DNA of 64,000 nt, taken from assembly GCF_002179965.1 (NCBI RefSeq), contig NZ_NGUQ01000015.1, forward strand, positions 62,001 to 126,000. The letters are read 5' to 3'. This stretch comes from Pandoraea sp. PE-S2T-3 (GTDB lineage: Bacteria; Pseudomonadota; Gammaproteobacteria; Burkholderiales; Burkholderiaceae). The stretch's first letter is position 1; every line of letters starts with the position of its first letter. The position numbers and the translations under genes are program-made. The notes under the pieces were generated by a model. The model made no database searches. It was not told where the DNA came from and worked only from the letters and a program-made list of their open reading frames with translations. Below are positions 49,715 through 59,808 of the stretch, one piece after another.

Positions 49715-49853
49715 AACTACGGTCAACCTGTGGTGTGTTCGCCGATCGCTGCCGGCGTCACTGTGTCGCTATATCGCTATGTTCCTGCGGACGATCAGGG
49801 TGTTCGGCAATGCCTCCGCCTCGCACCCGACGTCGAATTTCACGCCGTTTTCG

Positions 49854-52800
49854 TCACTTTCCGAGTTCCGCCAGACGGCTGCGAGCGACCGACTGTTGCG
49901 CCTCGTCGCCACCGGCGATGACTTCTTCGAGCAACTCGCGCGCACCGTCATCGTCGCCAATCGTCTGGTAGGCCGCCGCCAGTTCGAGCTTGGTGTGGAA
50001 CTCGTCAGGCACTGCCAGATCGGCCAGTTGCGGCGCGATGGGGCTGGGCGCTGCGGGCGCGGGTGCGGGCGCAGCGGGGGCCTGAGCGGGTGCCGCCGGC
50101 TCCGCAGGCGACGCAAAGGCCGGTGCCTCCGGTGACTGCGACGGGGCTGCCGCTTCCGTCACGTCTTCCGCAGCCGCGTGTGCCCAAGTCTGAGCCGACG
50201 GCGTCGCGTGGGGCGCATACCCCGTCGACGGGGCCGCTTGTGCGAAGGTGTCGTGCTCGACCAGCGCTTCATCGCCCGTGGCTTCCGGCAACGTCGGCGC
50301 GCTCACGAAGGCAGGCGCGATAGTTGTTGCGGACGCGTCGTCACCCTTCAAGTCCAGACTGAAGTCCGACAGGTCGAACGACATCGGCTTGAGCGACGGG
50401 GCTTCGTGCGCACTGTCGGTATAGCTGCGCGGCGATTCGGCGGCGGCCTTGAGCGCCGCGTCGAAATCGGCGTCGCTCAGTTCTCCGTCGTCGGCATCGA
50501 AATCGCCTTGATCGCCGGACGGCGCGTGAATATGGGCTTCACCCGCCTGCGGTGCCATCGTGAACTGCACGGAACCGATACCGCTTGAGAGCGACGGCAA
50601 TGCGCCGCTGGCAATCGTGCCGACGTGCGCCGGCTGACCCGGCAAGCCGAGATCGAGATCGCCCAGCATGCCTGCCACACCGTTTTGCGGCTCGGCTTCT
50701 GCGACAGGTTCGGCAACCGGCGCTTCGTGCTGCGGCTCGACCACCGGCTCGGCCACGTGTGCCGAGGCTGCGGCAACACCACCGACGGCGGCAGCAGCAC
50801 CGAGAGCCTCCAGCGCCGACAGACTTGCGGCGGCCGGATCGTCGTGCGGCGTCTGTGCTACCGGCACCTCGCCCGCCTGTTCGGCGAAAGCGTCGTCCCA
50901 GTTGATTTCCGGCTCGCTGACGCCCTCCGCGACGGGTTCCTCGGCAACGTCATGCGCCGGCGCTTCCGGCGGCGTAACGAAGGCCTCAGGGGTGTCGGCG
51001 AGCGTCTCTGCGGCATCGAACGACGCTTCGTGCGCTTCGTGCGTCTCGTGTGTCTCGTGCGTTTCGTGTGCCTGATCGGCCAGCTCGTCCGTCAGGTGTT
51101 CCTGTTCGGCGTCCCATTCGCCCGGCAGCGCTGCGCCAGCAACCGTCGCATCGGGATGCTCGGCTTCCAGCGCGGCAACGCCATCGCCTTCAGTCGGCTC
51201 GGCGGGCTCCGCCCAAGTGTCGTCGGCGCTCGGATGCAAATGCTCGTCGGCTTCGGCCTGATGGGCGGCGTACATGGCAGCAGCGCCGGCGGCGCCTGTG
51301 GCCACCGCTGCGCCCGTCACAACGCCTGCCACCGTCGAACCGCCTTGCGACAGCTGCGGCTCAGCGCCATGCGGGCCGTCATGCGGCGCGCGGCCATCGC
51401 TGCCATCACGGCCATCGTCGTACGGACCGTCCTGCCCCACCGGCGGCTCGGCGCGACGGCGGCGCATCAGCCACCAAAGGCCCATCAGCACCACCAGAAC
51501 GCCTGCGCCCGGCAGCACGTACGGGTTGTCGCGCACGGCACGCCAGTTCATCGAAGCATTCGGCGCAGGCTTCGTATCGGCAACCGCCGCACTGGCCGCC
51601 TGCGTCGCGGACGCTGCCGCTTCGCTCGCCACCACGGCTTGCGCTGCGGCATCCGAAGCGCTGGCTGCCGCAGTCGCGGCCGAGGCACCCTCCGCCGCCG
51701 CGCCCGACGCGTTCGCGTCATTCGCCGCGGTCGCCGTGGCATTGGCCGCATTAGCCGCATTGGCTGCGTTAGCAGCATTCGCCGCGGGCTTCGCGTCCTT
51801 GGCTGTCGCGTTGGCGGCGTCCTTACCCTTGACGGTATTCGCTTGCTTGTCTTGTGCAGCCGCCCCGGAAGCGGTGGCGGCCTGCTCCTCCAGGTTGGCG
51901 ACCGCTTGATTCTTCATCGCCAACAACTTCTGGAGATCTGCTACGTTCTTCTGCAACTCATTCACCCTGCCCTGAGCCTCGGTCTGCGCCTTGCCCTGAG
52001 CGATTTGTTCTTCCTCGCCGTTGCCGGTCTTGCCGGCTCCGCGCCCCTTACCGGGTCGCGACAGCTTCAATTCATCACGCGCGGCGGGGGCGGCGGCTTC
52101 CGGCGCCTTGCCCGCTTCAATCGCACCCTGAGCACTGCGGCCATTGGCCGGTGCTGCCTGCTGTGCCGTCGATTCGGCCAGCCGCGCGCGATACGCATCA
52201 AACTGTTCCCGCGCCGCCGACACGAACTTGCGTGCCTGCGTGGGCGGGACTTCCTGCACCTGTGCATCGGACGGGCGCGCGAGCGTCGCCCCCTGACGCA
52301 AACGATTCGGGTCGTTGCCAATGAACGCCGAGCGATTCGATTCGAACAGCGCCGTCATCATCTGCGCGAGCGTCGTACCGCCCTCGCCGCCCGTGAATTC
52401 GCGGGCAATGGACGACAGCGAGTCACCCCGCTCTACCGTGCGCGCACCGTCGGCCGAAGCGTTCGAGGCAGCCGCCGCCGGTCTGGCGTTGGCTGCATTG
52501 CCCGGACGAGCGGGTTGGTTCGATGGGGTCGATGGGTTCGATTGGCCTGACTGACCTGACGCAGCGCCCTGCGCCGGCGCACTTGCTGCGGCATTCGGCG
52601 AGGCACTGGCCGCCGCAGCCGCCGGCACAACGGCCTGCGGTTGCGCAGCACTGGCTTCGGGAATGGCCGAGAGCGTCACGGCATTGGACTGTCGTCCGGT
52701 GCGCCACTCCAGCACGAGCAACAAATCGAGGAACGACGTGCTGATCGGCTCGGCCGAATCGACGTGCACGAGATACGTGCCGCTATAGCCCGGCTCGCGC

Positions 52801-53117
52801 CCGCCCGTCGGCTCGACAGAGACGGAAATCTTCTCGAGCGTCGGGTCGTAGCGCAGTCCGGCTTGCCGGAACGCGTCGCGCCCGGCGAGCTTGACGGACA
52901 GCCCATCGGCCTCGGCCTGCGACACATTGCCCAGCACGATCACCGCACGCAGCGGTTGCCCGGCAGCGGAGCGCACTTGTTGCGGGCCGAACTCGGCCGC
53001 ACCGGCATTGAGAAGCCCGAGGCTCCACAAGACGGCCGCCGCCGCAGTCAGTCGAAACGAGTTGCGGGACGAGTTCCGGGACGAGTTTGCGCGCTTGCCG
53101 ATCGAGTATTTCCGCAC
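49854..53117 (-). CDS. fimV: FimV/HubP-like polar membrane protein
   Basis: Large inner-membrane protein of the FimV/HubP family, which organises the cell pole and type IV pilus or flagellar machinery and binds peptidoglycan. 1087 aa: signal-like N-terminus (FRLTAAAAVLWSLGLLNAGAAE), FimV N-terminal domain (~20-150), LysM-like region (VERGDSLSSIAREFTGG), coiled-coil (~385-415), Ala-rich stretch, one helix (YVLPGAGVLVVLMGLWWLM), a ~450-residue acidic Ala/Glu/Pro-rich cytoplasmic part, and the C-terminal FimV domain (FHTKLELAAAYQTIGDDDGARELLEEVI). The start is GTG at 53117 with a weak ribosome site. Between asd and truA, as in relatives. Confidence 0.92.
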   Translation of the reverse strand: MRKYSIGKRANSSRNSSRNSFRLTAAAAVLWSLGLLNAGAAEFGPQQVRSAAGQPLRAVIVLGNVSQAEADGLSVKLAGRDAFRQAGLRYDPTLEKISVSVEPTGGREPGYSGTYLVHVDSAEPISTSFLDLLLVLEWRTGRQSNAVTLSAIPEASAAQPQAVVPAAAAASASPNAAASAPAQGAASGQSGQSNPSTPSNQPARPGNAANARPAAAASNASADGARTVERGDSLSSIAREFTGGEGGTTLAQMMTALFESNRSAFIGNDPNRLRQGATLARPSDAQVQEVPPTQARKFVSAAREQFDAYRARLAESTAQQAAPANGRSAQGAIEAGKAPEAAAPAARDELKLSRPGKGRGAGKTGNGEEEQIAQGKAQTEAQGRVNELQKNVADLQKLLAMKNQAVANLEEQAATASGAAAQDKQANTVKGKDAANATAKDAKPAANAANAANAANAANATATAANDANASGAAAEGASAATAAASASDAAAQAVVASEAAASATQAASAAVADTKPAPNASMNWRAVRDNPYVLPGAGVLVVLMGLWWLMRRRRAEPPVGQDGPYDDGRDGSDGRAPHDGPHGAEPQLSQGGSTVAGVVTGAAVATGAAGAAAMYAAHQAEADEHLHPSADDTWAEPAEPTEGDGVAALEAEHPDATVAGAALPGEWDAEQEHLTDELADQAHETHETHETHEAHEASFDAAETLADTPEAFVTPPEAPAHDVAEEPVAEGVSEPEINWDDAFAEQAGEVPVAQTPHDDPAAASLSALEALGAAAAVGGVAAASAHVAEPVVEPQHEAPVAEPVAEAEPQNGVAGMLGDLDLGLPGQPAHVGTIASGALPSLSSGIGSVQFTMAPQAGEAHIHAPSGDQGDFDADDGELSDADFDAALKAAAESPRSYTDSAHEAPSLKPMSFDLSDFSLDLKGDDASATTIAPAFVSAPTLPEATGDEALVEHDTFAQAAPSTGYAPHATPSAQTWAHAAAEDVTEAAAPSQSPEAPAFASPAEPAAPAQAPAAPAPAPAAPSPIAPQLADLAVPDEFHTKLELAAAYQTIGDDDGARELLEEVIAGGDEAQQSVARSRLAELGK

Positions 53118-53248
53118 TGTGTCTTGTCAAGCCTGTCAGTCGATTGTTCTCACTGGCCGCCCCGCGAGTTGCAGGGGGCGCCTCCCAAAGCGCGGACGGC
53201 GGCCACGCGGGCCGCCGTTCTTCACGCCTTACCGATGCACTGTAACGC

Positions 53249-54379
53249 TCAAGCGTCCAGCAGGATCCGCAGCATACGACGCAGCGGTTCTGCCGCACCC
53301 CACAGGAGCTGATCGCCCACCGTGAACGCCGACAGATACTCCGGACCCATCGACATCTTGCGCAGGCGGCCCACCGGAATCGACATCGTGCCGGTCACGG
53401 CAGCAGGCGTCAAATCCTTCATCGACGCCTCGCGCGTGTTCGGTACGACCTTCACCCAGTCGTTCGCCTGACCGATGATGTCGGTCAGTTCATCTAACGG
53501 CACATCCTTCGTAAGCTTGATGGTCAGTGCCTGACTATGGCAACGCATTGCACCGATACGCACGCACAGACCGTCCACCGGAATGGCGCGCGTGCCCGGG
53601 AAACCGTCGCCCAGACCCAGAATCTTGTTGGTCTCGGCACCGCCCTTCCATTCTTCCTTCGACTGGCCGTTGCCCAGATCCTTGTCGATCCACGGAATCA
53701 GGTTGCCGCCCAGCGGCACGCCGAATTGCTTGGTCTCGTCAGCCGTCAGTGCGTGCTGCTTGGCCAGCACCTTGCGGTCGATTTCGAGAATCGCCGAGTG
53801 CGGGTCGTCGAGCAGCGCCTTGACTTCGGCGTTGATCGTGCCGAATTGCGTGAGCAGCTCGCGCATGTGTTGCGCACCGCCGCCCGAGGCAGCCTGATAC
53901 GTCATCGACGTCAGCCAGTCGACCAGACCGTGCTGGAACAGACCACCCAGGCCCATCAGCATGCAGCTGACCGTACAGTTGCCGCCGACGAAGTTCTTGG
54001 TGCCCTTGGTCAGCGCATTCTTGATCACATCGAGATTGACCGGATCGAGCACGATGATGGCATCGTCCTTCATGCGCAGCGTCGAGGCCGCGTCGATCCA
54101 GTAGCCGTTCCAGCCCGCTGCGCGCAGCTTCGGGAAAATCTCTGTTGTGTAGTCACCGCCCTGGCAGGTAATGATGATGTCGCATTTTTTCAGCTCGTTG
54201 ACATCATTGGCGTCTTTCAGCGAAGTCTCATTCTTCGCCATCGACGGGGCTTTGCCGCCCGCGTTGCTGGTGCTGAAAAACACCGGCTCGATCAAGGCGA
54301 AGTCGTTCTCCTGCTGCATGCGCTGCATCAGCACCGAACCGACCATGCCCCGCCAACCTACCAGACCTACGGTTTTCAT
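53249..54379 (-). CDS. asd: Aspartate-semialdehyde dehydrogenase
   Basis: Reduces aspartyl phosphate to aspartate semialdehyde, the step after LysC (8525-9775). 376 aa, the longer gram-negative type. [14 protein letters not shown] is the nucleotide loop; the catalytic Cys lies in [18 protein letters not shown] and the catalytic His in [16 protein letters not shown]. It follows leuB by 60 bp in the leuCDB-asd arrangement. Confidence 0.97.
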   Translation of the reverse strand: MKTVGLVGWRGMVGSVLMQRMQQENDFALIEPVFFSTSNAGGKAPSMAKNETSLKDANDVNELKKCDIIITCQGGDYTTEIFPKLRAAGWNGYWIDAASTLRMKDDAIIVLDPVNLDVIKNALTKGTKNFVGGNCTVSCMLMGLGGLFQHGLVDWLTSMTYQAASGGGAQHMRELLTQFGTINAEVKALLDDPHSAILEIDRKVLAKQHALTADETKQFGVPLGGNLIPWIDKDLGNGQSKEEWKGGAETNKILGLGDGFPGTRAIPVDGLCVRIGAMRCHSQALTIKLTKDVPLDELTDIIGQANDWVKVVPNTREASMKDLTPAAVTGTMSIPVGRLRKMSMGPEYLSAFTVGDQLLWGAAEPLRRMLRILLDA

Positions 54380-54439
54380 TTGTCCACTCTCTTATCGTTG
54401 CAATTGCGCTGAGGGGCGTCTCCCGACGCCCCGTCAACG

Positions 54440-55507
54440 TTACAGCGCGGCAACCACCGCCGCGCCCATTTCGCGCGTACCGACCTTGGTCGCGCCTTCC
54501 TGCCAGATATCGGGCGTGCGCAACCCCTGCGCCAGCACCTTCTTCACTGCGCTCTCCACGCGATCGGCCTGTTCGGCGCGACCCAGCGTGTAACGCAGCA
54601 TCATGGCCGCCGACAGAATCGTTGCCAACGGATTGGCCACGCCCTTGCCGGCGATGTCGGGTGCCGAACCGTGCGACGGCTCGTACAACCCCTTGTTGTT
54701 GGCGTCCAGCGACGCCGACGGCAGCATGCCGATCGAACCCGTGAGCATTGCGGCTTCGTCCGACAGGATATCGCCGAACATGTTACCCGTCACCACCACG
54801 TCGAAGTTCTTCGGCGCTTTGACCAGTTGCATCGCGGCGTTGTCGACGTACATGTGCGACAACTCGACGTCCGGATACTGCTTGGCGACCTCGATCATCG
54901 TGTCGCGCCACAGCTGCGACGTCTCGAGCACGTTGGCCTTGTCGACCGAGCACAGACGCTTGTCGCGTTTGGCCGCTGCCTGAAACGCCACGTGGGCGAT
55001 ACGCTCCACTTCGGGCACGCTATAGCGCATGGTATCAAAACCTTCGCGCGCACCTTCGAAAGCGCCATCCGGCGATTGACGGAAGCCCTTCGGCTGACCG
55101 AAGTAGATGTCGCCATTCAGCTCGCGGATGATCAGGATATCGAGGCCTGCCACGATTTCCGGCTTCAGGCTCGATGCGTCGGCCAGTTCCTTGTACAGAA
55201 TGGCCGGACGGAAGTTGGCGAACAGCTGCAAATGCTTGCGCAGGCCCAGAATCGCCTGTTCGGGGCGCAGCGCGCGCTCCAACGAATCATACTTCCAGTC
55301 GCCCACGGCGCCAAACAGGATGGCATCCGCTTCTTTGGCCAGCTTGAGCGTGGCGTCGGGCAGCGGGTGTCCCGATGCCTCGTAACCGGCGCCGCCGACG
55401 GGCGCTTCTTCCAGTTCGAACGTCTCGCCAAGCGCATTGAGCACATTGACGGCTTCCTTCACGATTTCCGGACCAATGCCGTCACCCGGCAACACTGCGA
55501 TTTTCAT
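54440..55507 (-). CDS. leuB: 3-isopropylmalate dehydrogenase
   Basis: Oxidative decarboxylation of 3-isopropylmalate in leucine synthesis. 355 aa. [16 protein letters not shown] start, [14 protein letters not shown], and [20 protein letters not shown] with the Mg-binding Asp residues; [17 protein letters not shown] is the nucleotide-binding loop. It follows leuD by 27 bp. Confidence 0.97.
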   Translation of the reverse strand: MKIAVLPGDGIGPEIVKEAVNVLNALGETFELEEAPVGGAGYEASGHPLPDATLKLAKEADAILFGAVGDWKYDSLERALRPEQAILGLRKHLQLFANFRPAILYKELADASSLKPEIVAGLDILIIRELNGDIYFGQPKGFRQSPDGAFEGAREGFDTMRYSVPEVERIAHVAFQAAAKRDKRLCSVDKANVLETSQLWRDTMIEVAKQYPDVELSHMYVDNAAMQLVKAPKNFDVVVTGNMFGDILSDEAAMLTGSIGMLPSASLDANNKGLYEPSHGSAPDIAGKGVANPLATILSAAMMLRYTLGRAEQADRVESAVKKVLAQGLRTPDIWQEGATKVGTREMGAAVVAAL

Positions 55508-55534
55508 GCGTTTCTCCTATGGGGTACGCGGGGC

Positions 55535-56185
55535 TCAGCCCGGCAAACGCGTCGAGAGCCACGGCTGCTTGGCAAGCCGCTCCGCTTCATATGCGCGAAT
55601 CTTGTCGGCGTGACGCAGCGTCAGACCGATATCGTCGAAACCGTTCAGCAGGCAGTACTTGCGGAACGGCGCGATGTCGAACTCATACGCGCGGCCGTCA
55701 GCGGCGATCACGGCCTGCTTGTCGAGGTCGATGGTCAACTGATAGCCCGGGAACGCAGCCGTCTCGTTGAACAGGTGGTCGACCTGCAACTCGGACAGCG
55801 CGATCGGCAGCAGCCCGTTCTTATAGCAGTTGTTGAAGAAGATGTCGGCGAAGCTCGGCGCAATCACGGCGCGAAACCCGTATTGCTGCAAGGCCCAAGG
55901 CGCGTGCTCACGCGAGCTGCCGCAACCGAAATTCTTGCGGGCGAGCAGCACCGTCGCATTCTGGAAACGCGGCTGGTTCAGCACGAAATTCGGGTTGAGC
56001 GGACGCGTGCTGCAATCCTGACCGGGCTGACCCACGTCGAGATAACGCCATTCGTCGAACAGGTTCGGGCCGAAACCCGTGCGCTTGATCGACTTCAGGA
56101 ATTGCTTGGGGATGATCGCGTCGGTGTCGACGTTCTCACGATCGAGCGGTGCCACCAACCCCGTATGGACGGTAAATTTTTCCAT
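55535..56185 (-). CDS. leuD: 3-isopropylmalate dehydratase small subunit
   Basis: Small (swivelling-domain) subunit of isopropylmalate isomerase, 216 aa. [20 protein letters not shown] at 56185 has AGGTGG upstream; six earlier codons (MIRWFV) are not expected. [15 protein letters not shown] and [20 protein letters not shown] are hallmark motifs. It is separated from leuC by a small entericidin gene. Confidence 0.97.
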   Translation of the reverse strand: MEKFTVHTGLVAPLDRENVDTDAIIPKQFLKSIKRTGFGPNLFDEWRYLDVGQPGQDCSTRPLNPNFVLNQPRFQNATVLLARKNFGCGSSREHAPWALQQYGFRAVIAPSFADIFFNNCYKNGLLPIALSELQVDHLFNETAAFPGYQLTIDLDKQAVIAADGRAYEFDIAPFRKYCLLNGFDDIGLTLRHADKIRAYEAERLAKQPWLSTRLPG

Positions 56186-56322
56186 CACAAACCACCTGAT
56201 CAAAACAGTTCGGCTGCGGTGTGATCCTTCGCCCTTTGGCGCAGGCCACCCCAGCCGGGATTCTCAAAGGCGCATATCGTGAGTCCGGTGAGACCGGAAT
56301 CGTCACGACACCCGCCGTCGCA

Positions 56323-56451
56323 TCACTTCTTCGCCGCGTTTTCGAGCGCCGAGCCGGCAGCCTGCGTATCTTTGCCGAGGCCGGCCATCGTATTGCAGCC
56401 CGTCACGCCCAGTAGCAGCACCGCACCGATCAGCATCCACAGTTTCTTCAT
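56323..56451 (-). CDS. Entericidin-type small lipoprotein
   Basis: 42-aa ORF below usual gene-calling lengths: MKKLWMLIGAVLLLG, lipobox VTGC with the lipidated Cys at 19, then NTMAGLGKDTQAAGSALENA and a KK end. This is the entericidin A/B pattern, a family of tiny outer-membrane-directed lipoproteins first described as a toxin/antidote pair. AAGAGA lies before the ATG. It stands in the 321-bp gap between leuC and leuD, same strand, so it is probably transcribed with the leucine genes. Only one copy is seen, so no antidote partner is evident. Confidence 0.88.
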   Translation of the reverse strand: MKKLWMLIGAVLLLGVTGCNTMAGLGKDTQAAGSALENAAKK

Positions 56452-56506
56452 GGTTTTGTCTCTTTAAAAGAAATTGTCAAACGACGGATAAATCGATGCC
56501 TGGCGC

Positions 56507-57916
56507 TCAGACCAAGCGGCGCACGTCGACGAAATGACCTTCGATGGCAGCTGCCGCCGCCATGGCCGGGCTCACGAGGTGCGTACGGCCACCTGCGCCC
56601 TGACGGCCTTCGAAGTTGCGGTTCGAGGTCGAGGCACAACGCTCACCCGGCTCCAGACGGTCGGCGTTCATCGCCAGACACATCGAGCAACCCGGCTCGC
56701 GCCATTCGAAGCCGGCGGCCTTGAAGACCTGATCCAGCCCTTCCTGCTCGGCCTGGTGCTTCACTAGCCCCGAGCCCGGCACGACCATCGCCAGACGCAC
56801 GTTCGAGGCCACACGGCGGCCCAGCTTCTTGACCACGTACGCGGCTGCGCGAATGTCTTCGATGCGCGAGTTGGTGCACGAACCGATGAACACCTTGTCG
56901 ACGGTGATGCTCGACATCGGCGTGTCCGGCGTGAGCGCCATGTACTCGAGCGCGCGCTCCATGGCACTGCGCTTGACCGGGTCCTTTTCCTTCTCGGGGT
57001 CCGGCACGCGGTCGTCGATGCTGACCACCATTTCCGGCGACGTGCCCCAGCTCACTTGCGGGCGCAGGTCGGCGGCGTTGATCTCTACGACGTGGTCGAA
57101 CTTCGCGCCCGCGTCGGTGTGGAACGTGCGCCAGTAGGCTTCGGCCTGCTGGAATTCCACGCCGCTCGGCGAGAACGGACGGCCCTTCACGTAGTTGATC
57201 GTGGTGTCGTCCACGGCGACCAGACCGGCGCGCGCGCCCGCTTCGATCGCCATGTTGCACACGGTCATGCGGCCTTCCATCGTCAGCGAGCGAATGGCCG
57301 AACCGGCGAATTCGATCGTGTAGCCGGTGCCGCCTGCGGTACCGATCTTGCCGATGACGGCCAGCACGATGTCCTTGGCCGAGCAGCCGCGCGGCAGCGT
57401 GCCTTCGACCTTCACGAGCATGTTCTTGCTCTTCTTCATGAGCAGCGTCTGCGTGGCGAGCGTGTGCTCGACTTCCGACGTGCCGATGCCGAAGGCCAGC
57501 GCGCCGAACGCGCCGTGCGTCGACGTATGCGAGTCACCGCACACGACCGTCATGCCGGGCAGCGTGGCGCCCTGCTCAGGGCCGATCACGTGCACGATCC
57601 CCTGACGGAGATCGTTCATCTTGAATTGGGTAATGCCGAAGCTGTCGCAGTTGGTGTCGAGCGTGTCGACTTGCAGACGCGAAATTGGGTCGGCAATGCC
57701 TTGCGTGCGGTCGGTGGTCGGCACGTTGTGGTCCGACACCGCGAGGTTCGCGGACAGACGCCAGACCGGACGCTGCGCGAGTTTTAGCCCCTCGAACGCC
57801 TGCGGACTGGTCACCTCGTGCAGCAGGTGACGGTCGATGTAGAGCACCGTAGTGCCATCGTCCTCGGTATGCACGACATGTGCATCCCACAATTTGTCAT
57901 ACAGCGTCTGGGCCAT
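56507..57916 (-). CDS. leuC: 3-isopropylmalate dehydratase large subunit
   Basis: Large subunit carrying the [4Fe-4S] cluster of isopropylmalate isomerase, 469 aa. Cluster cysteines are visible in [16 protein letters not shown] and [31 protein letters not shown] is the aconitase-type motif. First gene of the leuC-entericidin-leuD-leuB-asd unit, with two palindromic repeats in the leader. Confidence 0.97.
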   Translation of the reverse strand: MAQTLYDKLWDAHVVHTEDDGTTVLYIDRHLLHEVTSPQAFEGLKLAQRPVWRLSANLAVSDHNVPTTDRTQGIADPISRLQVDTLDTNCDSFGITQFKMNDLRQGIVHVIGPEQGATLPGMTVVCGDSHTSTHGAFGALAFGIGTSEVEHTLATQTLLMKKSKNMLVKVEGTLPRGCSAKDIVLAVIGKIGTAGGTGYTIEFAGSAIRSLTMEGRMTVCNMAIEAGARAGLVAVDDTTINYVKGRPFSPSGVEFQQAEAYWRTFHTDAGAKFDHVVEINAADLRPQVSWGTSPEMVVSIDDRVPDPEKEKDPVKRSAMERALEYMALTPDTPMSSITVDKVFIGSCTNSRIEDIRAAAYVVKKLGRRVASNVRLAMVVPGSGLVKHQAEQEGLDQVFKAAGFEWREPGCSMCLAMNADRLEPGERCASTSNRNFEGRQGAGGRTHLVSPAMAAAAAIEGHFVDVRRLV

Positions 57917-57940
57917 GATAAAAACGCGGGGCTAAATATT

Positions 57941-57969
57941 GTTCTGGGAACAGATTTCGTTCTGGGAAC
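57941..57969. promoter_or_regulatory. Two copies of palindromic GTTCTGGGAAC in the leuC leader
   Basis: GTTCTGGGAAC occurs at 57941-57951 and again at 57959-57969. Each is an imperfect-centre palindrome (GTTC-TGG-GAAC) and the centres are 18 bp apart. The pair covers the predicted leuC start-site region, as expected for a tandem operator. The cognate regulator is not identified. Confidence 0.6.
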
Positions 57970-57974
57970 TTTTG

Positions 57975-57983
57975 ATTATGCCA
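57975..57983 (-). promoter_or_regulatory. Extended -10 promoter candidate for leuC
   Basis: TGGCATAAT on the minus strand matches an extended -10, about 60 bp before the leuC ATG; initiation near 57968 would fall within the repeat pair. Confidence 0.45.
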
Positions 57984-58009
57984 TAGCGCTTTCGCGCCGG
58001 CGGAATACA

Positions 58010-58056
58010 AAATCCCCGGGAAACCGGGCGGTAAACGCACGATCAACCGGGGATTT
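58010..58056 (-). terminator. Terminator hairpin downstream of gltA
   Basis: AAATCCCCGG and CCGGGGATTT form a perfect 10-bp stem around a 27-nt loop; on the minus strand the tail continues TTGTATT. Confidence 0.75.
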
Positions 58057-58153
58057 GTGCGAATCACGGCAGCGTGTGCCGTGGATTCGAATATAGCGCA
58101 ACGAGGGCTCGTTGCGGGCCGCACCGCCTTGCCGTTTCAGCAAGGTTACGGTG

Positions 58154-58181
58154 CCGGCACGGCAAGCGGGGGCCGTGCCGG
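58154..58181. repeat. Inverted repeat just after gltA
   Basis: CCGGCACGGC and GCCGTGCCGG flank AAGCGGGG, 15 bp past the gltA stop. It lacks a T run, so it is a 3'-end stabilising or pausing hairpin candidate. Confidence 0.6.
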
Positions 58182-58195
58182 AAGCCTCGACGCGC

Positions 58196-59497
58196 TTAGC
58201 GCTTGTCGATGGCTGCGACTTCGCGCGGCGTGTGGCCGATGAACAGCTGACGCGGACGGCCGATCTTCTGATCCGGCTCGCCGATCATCTCGTTCCACTG
58301 CGCGATCCAGCCCACGGTACGGGCCAGCGCGAAGATGCAGGTGAACATCGACGTCGGGATACCCAGTGCGCGTTGAACGATGCCCGAGTAGAAGTCGACG
58401 TTCGGGTACAGCTTGCGCGACACGAAGTATTCGTCTTCCAGCGCGATCTTCTCGAGCTGCATGGCCAGCTTGAACAGCGGATCGTCGTGCAGGCCCAGTT
58501 CGTTGAGCACTTCGTAGCACGTTTCGCGCATCAGCTTGGCACGCGGATCGTAGTTCTTGTAAACGCGGTGACCGAAGCCCATCAGCTTCACGCCCGAGTT
58601 CTTGTCCTTCACTTGCTTGATGAACTCAGGAATCTTGTCCGACGAACCGATCTGCTCGAGCATGTTCAGCGCGGCTTCGTTCGCACCACCGTGTGCCGGG
58701 CCCCACAGACAGGCGATACCGGCAGCGATACAGGCGAACGGGTTGGCGCCCGACGAACCGGCCAGACGCACGGTCGAGGTCGAAGCGTTCTGTTCGTGAT
58801 CGGCGTGCAGGATCAGGATACGGTCGAGGGCGCGCACCAGCACGTCGTTGACCTTGTACTCTTCGCACGGGTTGGCGAACATCATGCGCATGAAGTTCGC
58901 GCTGTACGACAGGTCGTTGCTCGGGTACACGAACGGCTGACCGATGCTGTACTTGTACGCCATGGCGACCAGCGTCGGCAGCTTGGCGATCAGACGAATC
59001 GCCGAGACTTCACGGTGATTCGGGTTATTGATGTCCAGCGAGTCGTGGTAGAACGCCGACAGGGCGCCGACCGAGCCGGTCAGCACAGCCATCGGGTGCG
59101 CGTCGCGACGGAAGCCACGGAAGAAGAAATTCATCTGCTCGTGAACCATCGTGTGACGGGTCACGGTGTCGACAAACTCGGCCTTTTGCTGCGCGTTCGG
59201 CAGTTCGCCCTTCAGCAGCAGGTACGAGGTCTCGAGGAAGTCGCAGTTGGTGGCCAACTGTTCGATCGGGTAGCCGCGGTACAGCAGCTCGCCCTTGTCG
59301 CCATCGATGTAAGTGATGGCGGAATTGCACGACGCCGTCGACATGAAGCCCGGGTCATACGTGAATTTGCCGGTCTGGCCGTACAGCTTGCGGATGTCGA
59401 TCACATCCGGACCCATCGTACCCTTGTAAATCGGCAGCTCTACGCTGGGCGATTCATCAGAGAAAGATAGGGTGGCTTTAACATCAGACGGAGTCAT
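58196..59497 (-). CDS. gltA: Citrate synthase
   Basis: Condenses acetyl-CoA and oxaloacetate, TCA cycle entry. 433 aa, hexameric gram-negative type with an N-terminal beta domain ([20 protein letters not shown]). Catalytic residues lie in [33 protein letters not shown] and [10 protein letters not shown]. Only 29 bp separate it from sdhE, so it is the distal gene of the sdh operon. Confidence 0.97.
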   Translation of the reverse strand: MTPSDVKATLSFSDESPSVELPIYKGTMGPDVIDIRKLYGQTGKFTYDPGFMSTASCNSAITYIDGDKGELLYRGYPIEQLATNCDFLETSYLLLKGELPNAQQKAEFVDTVTRHTMVHEQMNFFFRGFRRDAHPMAVLTGSVGALSAFYHDSLDINNPNHREVSAIRLIAKLPTLVAMAYKYSIGQPFVYPSNDLSYSANFMRMMFANPCEEYKVNDVLVRALDRILILHADHEQNASTSTVRLAGSSGANPFACIAAGIACLWGPAHGGANEAALNMLEQIGSSDKIPEFIKQVKDKNSGVKLMGFGHRVYKNYDPRAKLMRETCYEVLNELGLHDDPLFKLAMQLEKIALEDEYFVSRKLYPNVDFYSGIVQRALGIPTSMFTCIFALARTVGWIAQWNEMIGEPDQKIGRPRQLFIGHTPREVAAIDKR

Positions 59498-59526
59498 ATC
59501 GCTTCCTCAAAAAAATACTTAAACCC

Positions 59527-59799
59527 CTACACGGCACGCAAAAGCGCCAGCAGGCGCTGCACGTCCGGCCCGTCCAGATCCGCCTCGGGCTCTTTACGCG
59601 CTAGCAGCAGATCCATCAAATCGTTGTCGCTCAAATCGAGCAGCCTAGTCAGGGCGCCGACGTCCTCATCGGTCATCGAGGCTTCGTACTTGGCGAAGAA
59701 CCGCTCTAGGATGAGGTCGTTTTCCAGCAAGCCGCGACGTGCCCGCCAACGCAGGCGGGCACGCTTGACCGGATCAGACTGGTGAGTAGTGTCCGGCAT
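59527..59799 (-). CDS. sdhE: FAD assembly factor SdhE
   Basis: 90-aa chaperone that promotes covalent flavinylation of SdhA. The conserved RGxxE motif is present as RRGLLEND near residue 21-28, followed by the helical bundle and LARKEPEAD. It lies 9 bp after sdhB, the usual place in this group. Confidence 0.95.
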   Translation of the reverse strand: MPDTTHQSDPVKRARLRWRARRGLLENDLILERFFAKYEASMTDEDVGALTRLLDLSDNDLMDLLLARKEPEADLDGPDVQRLLALLRAV

Positions 59800-59808
59800 G
59801 ATCTGTGA

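Noticed and set aside
53125-53130. A perfect TTGACA on the minus strand just upstream of fimV as its -35
   Set aside because: The matching -10 position (ACTCGA) is poor and transcription would begin inside the coding region, downstream of the GTG start.
56323-56451. Entericidin as half of a toxin-antitoxin pair
   Set aside because: Only one small lipoprotein gene is found; no second entericidin or antitoxin-like frame lies nearby.
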